A model generated the notes under the pieces. The model had not been told where the DNA came from and made no database searches. It saw only the letters and a program-made list of their open reading frames with translations. Source: JBBIVP01 sp037439705 [NCBI: bacterium] (GTDB lineage: Bacteria > JBBIVP01). Taken from it: a DNA stretch of 10,978 nucleotides. The translations under genes and the position numbers were made by a program. Shown here piece after piece: positions 6,494 through 10,978 of this stretch. Numbering within the stretch: position 1 is the stretch's first letter; every line of letters begins with the position of its first letter. Where the stretch lies: positions 1 to 10,978 of the forward strand of contig JBBIVP010000058.1 in NCBI GenBank assembly GCA_037439705.1, given 5' to 3'.

Positions 6494-6959
6494 CCTCGTT
6501 GAAAATTCAATTTCCGCAGGAGCCACAAAAATTGAAATAGTTGTTGAGGAGGATTTAAAAAAAGATATTCTAAAAATTGTCGTAAAAGACAACGGAAGAG
6601 GGATGAGCAAAGAAGAAATAAAGAAAATTTTTGACCCGTTTTTCACAACAAAAGGAAAAAGAACAGGTCTTGGATTGCCTTTTATAAAACAGGCAGCAGA
6701 GGCTACCGGAGGAAAGGTGAAGGTAAGGAGTAAAGAGGGAAAGGGCACAAGCGTGGAGGCAATCTTCATCCATTCCCACATAGACCGTCAGCCCATCGGG
6801 GAGATCGGCACAACAATAGCCACACTTTTTCTTTCCCATCCAGAAATAGAGTTCATTTACAAACATATTAAGGATAATAAAAAGATGAAAATTTCAAACA
6901 GGAAAAATTTTTCCTTTAATGAGATAAGGGAAAGAATAAGAGCGTTCTTGAAGGATTAA
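6465..6959 (+). CDS. Kinase-type HATPase protein lacking a phospho-acceptor domain
   Basis: A 164-aa protein that begins almost directly with a histidine-kinase-type ATPase domain. The N-box is DLVENSISAGA (10-20), G1 is KDNGRGM (41-47), the F-box is FDPFFTTKG (56-64), G2 is RTGLGLPF (66-73) and the last block is KEGKGTSV (90-97). No HisKA helices precede it. Residues 102-135 form a conserved-looking tail (SHIDRQPIGEIGTTIATL) that I associate with this small ATPase family in hydrogenase neighbourhoods, followed by a basic helical end. It differs from the RsbW-like ATPase at 3694, so the operon has two separate ATPase types. AGGG at 6452-6455 could serve as the Shine-Dalgarno. It is the last gene of the operon, and I see no terminator after it. 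Confidence 0.85.
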   Translation: MEEISLHILDLVENSISAGATKIEIVVEEDLKKDILKIVVKDNGRGMSKEEIKKIFDPFFTTKGKRTGLGLPFIKQAAEATGGKVKVRSKEGKGTSVEAIFIHSHIDRQPIGEIGTTIATLFLSHPEIEFIYKHIKDNKKMKISNRKNFSFNEIRERIRAFLKD

Positions 6960-6976
6960 GGACTCCAGATTCTCAT

Positions 6977-7205
6977 TTAAAAATTCCAGACCAAATCCAC
7001 CTGCACCAACTTCTCTTTCCCATCGCCCTTGATTTCCTTCATGTGATAATAATCCAATCCCAAAGCGAAATTTTTTCCCAGACCAAATTTAAGTTCTGCT
7101 TCATGACCTTTTACAGCTGAATATATCCCATCAGAGCATCAGCGCCATCCTCTACCTCCTTCAACATCCATACTCCCGTATTAGCACACCAAGCCTGAAT
7201 CCTGT
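6977..7205 (-). pseudogene. Frameshifted C-terminal remnant of a porin-like outer-membrane beta-barrel
   Basis: The 6960-7321 gap has no intact gene. On the minus strand, bases 7132-6977 translate without a stop as 51 residues: DGIYSAVKGHEAELKFG, then LGKNFALGLDYYH and KEKLVQVDLVWNF before TAA. This has the alternating pattern and terminal aromatic (F) of an outer-membrane barrel end, including the late strand order Gh-E-elk-G-nfalgldYYh. Just upstream, in another frame, come WMLKEVEDGADA (7170-7135) and then, in the first frame again, GFRLGVLIREYG. These look like the preceding strands of the same protein broken by at least one indel near 7133 and a second near 7172. The rest of the gene is missing. 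It is probably inactive debris; a sequencing error could explain one shift but not the missing body. Confidence 0.55.
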
Positions 7206-7269
7206 TAATGTTAATACTTAACTGAAAAATTAAAACCGGGTATGGGTGTGCGTGGAGAAAATATGGTTG

Positions 7270-7299
7270 TTGAAAATCAATAAACTGATAAAATATATT
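7270..7299 (+). promoter_or_regulatory. Promoter of the radical SAM gene
   Basis: TTGAAA (7270-7275), an 18-base spacer and TATATT (7294-7299) match the sigma-70 consensus at 5/6 in each hexamer. The expected start of transcription near 7306 would leave a leader of about 16 bases before ATG 7322. The region between the porin remnant and this promoter holds nothing else I can identify. Confidence 0.5.
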
Positions 7300-7321
7300 C
7301 TGTGCAGTTGAAAGAATAAAA

Positions 7322-8218
7322 ATGAGGTATAATTCCTTTTCATCGCATTTAAAAAGGGTTTTCGGAACAAAGGTAAAAAGGATTTCTGTTGATGCAGGAT
7401 TTACCTGCCCAAACAGAGATGGCAAAAAGGGATTCGGGGGCTGCGTTTATTGCAACAACTTAGCATTTACAGGAAAAACCGCTGATAGAAGATTAACTGT
7501 AGAGCAGCAGGTCAGAAATGCAATAAGGAATAGGGATGAACTCTTTCTTGTTTATTTTCAGCCCTACACAAATACCTATTCCTCTCCATCTTTTCTTGAG
7601 AAACTCTTCACGGATGTCCTTAAAATAAAAAATGTTGTTGGAATAGCAATAGGAACAAGACCTGATTGTATGGATGAAGATGTACTGAAGGTTATTGAAA
7701 AATTAAACAAACTTACATACCTCTGGGTTGAACTCGGGCTTCAGAGCGCTTCAGACATAACCCTTGAACTCATAAACAGAGGTCATACGGTGAAAGATTT
7801 TGTGGATTGTGTTGAAAAATTAAAAAAGTTAGGTGTAAGAACCTGCGCCCACATAATAATAGGATTGCCTCAAGAAACCCATGAAGATTTTTTAAAAACC
7901 GGTTCCCTTCTTTCAGAATTGCGCGTAGAAGGTGTAAAATTTCATAACATTCAGGTTTTGAAGGACACAAAGTTAGAAGAGATTTATAAAGCCGGTCAGT
8001 TTGAACCAATCGGGATGGAAGAATATGTAAAGGCAGTTGTTGAAATTCTTGAGATTTTGCCAGAGACAACGGTAATCCATCGTTTAGCAGGAGAAGCAGA
8101 CCCGAAGTATCTCATCACCCCAGAATGGGCTTTTTCAAAATGGAAAATCCTCTCAGAGATAAGAAAAGAACTCGAAAAAAGAGATACCTGGCAGGGAAAG
8201 AGATTTAATTCCTACTGA
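7322..8218 (+). CDS. yhcC: TIGR01212-family radical SAM protein (YhcC/YtqA)
   Basis: A 298-aa radical SAM enzyme. The cluster motif is the family-specific CX11CX2C (C29, C41, C44) in FTCPNRDGKKGFGGCVYCNN, not the usual CX3CX2C. Further marks are FQPYTNTY, IGTRPDCM, WVELGLQSASD and HIIIGLPQET, along the TIM-barrel, with a C-terminal WQGKRFNSY. The length is normal for the family. The B. subtilis member YtqA (MnmL) has been linked to conversion of the cmnm5 to the nm5 tRNA wobble-uridine side chain; whether that holds here is not shown by sequence. ATG 7322 has a weak GAAAGA upstream. It stands alone on the plus strand, with its own promoter. Confidence 0.9.
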   Translation: MRYNSFSSHLKRVFGTKVKRISVDAGFTCPNRDGKKGFGGCVYCNNLAFTGKTADRRLTVEQQVRNAIRNRDELFLVYFQPYTNTYSSPSFLEKLFTDVLKIKNVVGIAIGTRPDCMDEDVLKVIEKLNKLTYLWVELGLQSASDITLELINRGHTVKDFVDCVEKLKKLGVRTCAHIIIGLPQETHEDFLKTGSLLSELRVEGVKFHNIQVLKDTKLEEIYKAGQFEPIGMEEYVKAVVEILEILPETTVIHRLAGEADPKYLITPEWAFSKWKILSEIRKELEKRDTWQGKRFNSY

Positions 8219-8248
8219 ACAGTGGATGATGAGACAGCTTCTTTAGAC

Positions 8249-8276
8249 TTGTAAAAAATGCACATTGTAATAAAAT
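8249..8276 (+). promoter_or_regulatory. Probable promoter of the lipoprotein gene
   Basis: TTGTAA (8249-8254), a 16-base spacer and TAAAAT (8271-8276) lie in the 79-base gap after the radical SAM gene. The -35 is weak (4/6) and the -10 good (5/6). Purine-rich GGGTGGAAAGGG sits directly before ATG 8298 as a ribosome binding site. Confidence 0.4.
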
Positions 8277-8297
8277 TGTATATATGGGTGGAAAGGG

Positions 8298-8930
8298 ATG
8301 AGGTTTTTATTTTTCTCGCTACTTCTTATATTTTTGTGTTCATGCTCATCACTTGTTCTTCTTAATTCATCTAAAATCCTGCCACCAAAAGAAAACGAGT
8401 TTTTCACAAGTTTTTTTATTGGTTTTGATAAAACAGAATTCTGGGACGAAAATCCACCTTACTGTCCGTCGCCCTATTGCACCGCAGACTGGGAGCTTTC
8501 TAATGGAGGATTATTACTTGGATGGAGAAGGGGACTCTCAAAACATCTGGAATCCACCCTTAAATTAATCTACTCATATCCGTTCGTTGTCGGAATCGCA
8601 ACGGAAATGAAAGTCGGGGATGGAAGATATTTCGCACTGGGCATAGGGATGGAGGCGGGTTACCCAATTTTTGATATGTATGTCTTTCCCATCCTTACAC
8701 TCACTCCCCCACCACTTGAGCTCTACCTTTCTCCGAGAGCAGTATTTTATCCTCTGGACCCATCAGAGCCTCTTTTTTTAGGTTTCAATGCAGGATTTTT
8801 AATAGTCAGACACCTCGCATTGGAATTTTTTGGATACAATCTTTCATTTCTTGACGATTGCCCTGGTTCTGAATGCTATACAGATGGACCCATAAATGTA
8901 TTGGGAATGGGAATAGGCTTTATCTTCTGA
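8298..8930 (+). CDS. Outer-membrane lipoprotein with beta-barrel character
   Basis: A 210-aa protein with a short type II signal: a charged M-R start, the hydrophobic core FLFFSLLLIFL and a lipobox around LCSC, with C16 (or C14) as the lipidation site. The mature part alternates hydrophobic and polar residues with strand pairs such as GGLLLGWRRGLSKHLES, YFALGIGMEAGY and ALEFFGYNLSFL. It ends with the strand VLGMGIGFIF, whose final F is the classical barrel-assembly signal. Cysteine pairs C56/C61 and C188/C193 may form disulfides. It therefore looks like a small lipid-anchored outer-membrane barrel. I do not recognise a named family or substrate. It converges on the DUF1285 gene with only two bases between the stops. 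Confidence 0.75.
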   Translation: MRFLFFSLLLIFLCSCSSLVLLNSSKILPPKENEFFTSFFIGFDKTEFWDENPPYCPSPYCTADWELSNGGLLLGWRRGLSKHLESTLKLIYSYPFVVGIATEMKVGDGRYFALGIGMEAGYPIFDMYVFPILTLTPPPLELYLSPRAVFYPLDPSEPLFLGFNAGFLIVRHLALEFFGYNLSFLDDCPGSECYTDGPINVLGMGIGFIF

Positions 8931-8932
8931 AC

Positions 8933-9352
8933 TCATGTCTTTATATAAAATTTTTTCCCATCAAATATTATATAATATCCATCGGCATCCTGACGGATGT
9001 GTCCGGCAATCTGATAATAGGCTGACCTTGAAAACCTCGCTTTTCTATCTCCCTTTATCTGGCAGTAAAGCACATTCTCTTTCCCAACCTCAAGGGTGGA
9101 TGGATCCAGAGGCTCCTCACTTCTATCATTTAACACAACAAAAAACTTTCCGTTTTTAAAAAGAACCTCTTTTACAATATAAGGGGTATCCTCTACTTCA
9201 ATAGCAATTTTTTCATTCCCTATTTTTAGATAGTACTTTGTTCCTTCTTGATGGATGGAGCGCGTTAGAAAAAAGGCTATTCCCTCGTGTGTCACCAGCT
9301 CATTGTTTATAAACCAGTTTCCATTCCTATCTATTTTTACTGAAATCTCCAT
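8933..9352 (-). CDS. DUF1285 family protein
   Basis: A 139-aa beta-rich protein. The pattern IDRNGNWFINNELVTHEGIAFFLTRSI (7-33), YYLKIGNEKIAIEVEDTPYIVKEV (40-63) and the late FSRSAYYQIAGHI (107-119) with YYIIFDGKKFYI at the end match DUF1285 (PF06938). It is somewhat shorter than typical members of about 180 aa, lacking the usual N-terminal leader. The function of the family is unknown. The ATG at 9352 overlaps the stop of the sigma-54 activator by one base (TAATG), so it is coupled to it. It has no signal peptide and is probably cytoplasmic. Confidence 0.78.
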   Translation of the reverse strand: MEISVKIDRNGNWFINNELVTHEGIAFFLTRSIHQEGTKYYLKIGNEKIAIEVEDTPYIVKEVLFKNGKFFVVLNDRSEEPLDPSTLEVGKENVLYCQIKGDRKARFSRSAYYQIAGHIRQDADGYYIIFDGKKFYIKT

Positions 9353-10863
9353 TATTCGCTTTTCAGCGAAATACCGTACTTTTTCATTTTGTAATAAAAT
9401 GTGGTCCTTTTAATTCCGAGAAGGTCTGCAGCCTTTGATATGTTAAACCCAACTCTCTCAAGGGCATCCTCTATGGCTTTTTTCTCTATAAAATGTATTG
9501 AGGATTTAAGAGAGGAAACAGGTGATTGAAAAAGCTTCATCTGTGTATCCGGGGTGAGAAGTATATCTTCCTTCCTTATAATCGGTTCCTCCCCTAAAAC
9601 AATAGCCCTTTCTATCACATTTTCCAGTTCCCTCACATTTCCCGGCCATTCATAGTTTATCAATACCTTAAGAGCCTCTTCTTCAATATTCTCAAATTTT
9701 CTGTTCATAAGTTTGTTGTATTTTTTTATAAAATGATGGACAAGGAGAGGAATATCGCCCTTTCTTTCCCTCAAGGGAGGTATAAATATGGTAATTACAT
9801 TTAATCTGTAAAAAAGGTCCTCCCTGAATTTTCCCTCTCTTATTGCCTCTTCAAGATTCTTGTTCGTTGCAGAAACAATTCTCACATCAACCTTTATTTC
9901 CTTTGTGCCTCCGAGCCTCAAAAATTCCTTTTCCTGAAGGACCCTCAAAAGTTTTGCTTGAATTGCAGGGCTTATATCTCCTATTTCGTCAAAGAAAATC
10001 GTTCCACCATCTGCCAGTTCAAGCAATCCCTTTTTTGTAGAATATGCACCTGTAAAAGCCCCTTTTTCGTACCCGAAGAGTTCGCTCTCAAGGAGCGTTT
10101 CTGGAATTGCGGCACAGCTAACCTTAACGAAAGTCCTTCTGTTCCTTTCCGAAAGTTCATGGATTTTCTTTGCAATCAACTCCTTTCCGACCCCGCTCTC
10201 ACCCCTTATCAACACGGAAACAGTGGAGTTTGCAACCTTTTTTACGGTATTCAAGATATTACTTATTTGATGGTCTTCACCTATAAACATATCTTCCATC
10301 TTTTCCTGAAGTTCTCTTTTCAAAATTATGTTTTCCTTTATTAACTCTTCTCTCAACCGAAGGTTTTCAAGAGCCACTGCTATCTGTGAAGAAAGAATTG
10401 TTATGTATTCCTCGTCTTCCTTCATGAAACTTCCATTCTTCTTGTTTAAAGCTTCAACTGCTCCTATGACCTTGCCATCCCTTGAAAATATCGGTGCACA
10501 CAATATGTTTTTTGTCCTGTAACCTGTAAGCCTGTCTATTTCTGGATTGAATCTCTTATCCTCATAAACATTTTCCACATTCAAAAGTTTTCCGTTCTCT
10601 ATAACCCATCCAACAATTCCCTTTCCCCGGGGAACTCTTATCTCACTTATTTCAGCATCCTGGGCAATTTTTGACCATATTTCTTTTCTTTCAAAATCAA
10701 CGAGAAAAAGTGAGCTCCTTTCTGCCTCAAGAATGTCTGATGTTTCATATATTGCGATTTCAAGAAATTTTTCTATATCATCTTCGTATCCCAGCCTTTT
10801 AGCAACACCTAAAATTTTGTAAAGTTTTTCTATCCTGTTGTCCCTGCTTATTCCCATTTTCAT
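9352..10863 (-). CDS. Sigma-54-dependent transcriptional activator with GAF sensor
   Basis: A 503-aa enhancer-binding protein. Residues about 25-170 are a GAF domain (SSLFLVD, RGKGIVGWVIENGK, NILCAPIF, VIGAVEALNKKNG) followed by a helix that leads into the AAA+ domain (about 192-420). The AAA+ part has Walker A GESGVGKE (221-228), the sigma-54 contact loop GAFTGA (268-273), Walker B TIFFDEIGD (288-296), arginine-finger region FREDLFYRLN (346-355) and WPGNVREL (406-413). A Fis-type HTH lies at about 455-500 (ISKAADLLGIKRTTFYYKMKKYG). It should hydrolyse ATP to open sigma-54 promoters in response to a small ligand or redox state bound by GAF. No -24/-12 promoter is evident in this window, so its targets are elsewhere. 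ATG 10857 is an alternative start. Confidence 0.95.
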   Translation of the reverse strand: MKMGISRDNRIEKLYKILGVAKRLGYEDDIEKFLEIAIYETSDILEAERSSLFLVDFERKEIWSKIAQDAEISEIRVPRGKGIVGWVIENGKLLNVENVYEDKRFNPEIDRLTGYRTKNILCAPIFSRDGKVIGAVEALNKKNGSFMKEDEEYITILSSQIAVALENLRLREELIKENIILKRELQEKMEDMFIGEDHQISNILNTVKKVANSTVSVLIRGESGVGKELIAKKIHELSERNRRTFVKVSCAAIPETLLESELFGYEKGAFTGAYSTKKGLLELADGGTIFFDEIGDISPAIQAKLLRVLQEKEFLRLGGTKEIKVDVRIVSATNKNLEEAIREGKFREDLFYRLNVITIFIPPLRERKGDIPLLVHHFIKKYNKLMNRKFENIEEEALKVLINYEWPGNVRELENVIERAIVLGEEPIIRKEDILLTPDTQMKLFQSPVSSLKSSIHFIEKKAIEDALERVGFNISKAADLLGIKRTTFYYKMKKYGISLKSE

Positions 10864-10870
10864 TTTTTAA

Positions 10871-10898
10871 ATTATATTGTAAAAAAAAGTATCTTCAA
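10871..10898 (-). promoter_or_regulatory. Promoter of the sigma-54 activator/DUF1285 operon, leaderless layout
   Basis: On the minus strand: TTGAAG (10898-10893), a 16-base spacer, a perfect TATAAT (10876-10871), seven bases, then ATG 10863. Transcription would begin at about the start codon. There is no Shine-Dalgarno before 10863. The layout matches that at 1458-1485. Confidence 0.6.
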
Positions 10899-10964
10899 TT
10901 AAGTGCTTCCGCTTATATTCTTGCGTCTTTCCTCATAATTAAATCTATTTGAAATATATGTCAT
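10899..10964 (-). CDS. Possible 21-residue ORF or 3' end of an upstream gene
   Basis: On the minus strand ATG 10964 is followed by 20 more codons (MTYISNRFNYEERRKNISGST) and TAA. A perfect AGGAGG (10978-10973) lies eight bases upstream, at the very edge of the window. The frame stays open upstream to the edge (about four more codons), so it may instead be the C-terminus of a larger gene beyond the window. The stop ends one base before the TTGAAG of the sigma-54 activator promoter. I recognise no family; the peptide is basic/acidic mixed with no membrane segment. Confidence 0.35.
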   Translation of the reverse strand: MTYISNRFNYEERRKNISGST

Positions 10965-10972
10965 TATGTATA

Positions 10973-10978
10973 CCTCCT
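10973..10978 (-). promoter_or_regulatory. Shine-Dalgarno before the 21-codon ORF
   Basis: AGGAGG on the minus strand, eight bases before ATG 10964. Its strength is unusual in this window and is the only support for translation starting here. Confidence 0.45.

Noticed and set aside
7111-7425. 104-codon minus-strand ORF over the start of the radical SAM gene
   Set aside because: Most of it is antisense to the radical SAM coding sequence and its promoter. Only the last 30 or so codons carry porin-like residues, which I assign to the pseudogene.
9958-10344. 128-codon plus-strand ORF antisense to the sigma-54 activator
   Set aside because: It has no recognisable motif and lies opposite the conserved AAA+ domain, so it is a shadow.
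1-10978. Sigma-54 (-24/-12) promoters as targets of the enhancer-binding protein
   Set aside because: I found no TGGCAC-N5-TTGCW-like site in the intergenic gaps by eye.
1-10978. CRISPR arrays, tRNA/rRNA genes, insertion sequences
   Set aside because: No repeated spacer-like units, tRNA cloverleaf, transposase or terminal inverted repeats were seen.

Overview
The window reads as AT-rich DNA from a Gram-negative, probably anaerobic bacterium. Evidence for an outer membrane is a lipoprotein/beta-barrel gene, a decayed porin tail and a DUF1285 protein. A PilZ protein and a sigma-54 activator fit the same picture. Evidence for anaerobiosis is an [FeFe]-hydrogenase-like iron-sulfur protein in an operon of the kind found beside hydrogenases in anaerobes. 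Codon choice is rich in AGA/AGG/ATA, and several genes start at TTG or GTG. I cannot name the phylum from this alone.

Layout. (1) Positions 1-1451, minus strand: a 331-aa protein I do not recognise, coupled by an ATGA overlap to a PilZ-domain protein that runs off the left edge. (2) Positions 1529-3210, plus strand: a LarA-type (lactate racemase domain) protein coupled by a TTGA overlap to pgpA, phosphatidylglycerophosphatase A. (3) Positions 3327-6959, plus strand: a tightly packed six-gene operon of DRTGG protein, RsbW-like ATPase, [FeFe]-hydrogenase-like Fe-S protein, second DRTGG protein, PHP phosphoesterase and a kinase-type HATPase without a phospho-acceptor domain. Nearly every junction overlaps. 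(4) Positions 6960-7321: no intact gene. It holds a frameshifted C-terminal remnant of a porin-like beta-barrel on the minus strand, then a promoter. (5) Positions 7322-8930, plus strand: a TIGR01212 radical SAM protein and a small outer-membrane lipoprotein. (6) Positions 8933-10863, minus strand: a GAF/AAA+/Fis sigma-54 activator, coupled by TAATG to a DUF1285 gene. A possible 21-codon ORF with a perfect Shine-Dalgarno lies at the right edge.

The six-gene operon is the most interesting part. The hydrogenase-like subunit keeps the four cysteines that hold the H-cluster cubane, but the proton-transfer cysteine of the TSCCP motif is isoleucine. It carries extra 4Fe-4S domains at both ends and sits between two DRTGG/ATPase sets. 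This suggests a redox- or H2-sensing signalling module rather than a catalytic hydrogenase. No HydB/HydC-like electron-input subunit and no PP2C phosphatase are visible here. A second notable signal is a shared promoter layout, TTGAAG-N16-TAWAAT-N6/7-ATG, in front of two minus-strand transcription units. It predicts leaderless or nearly leaderless mRNAs.
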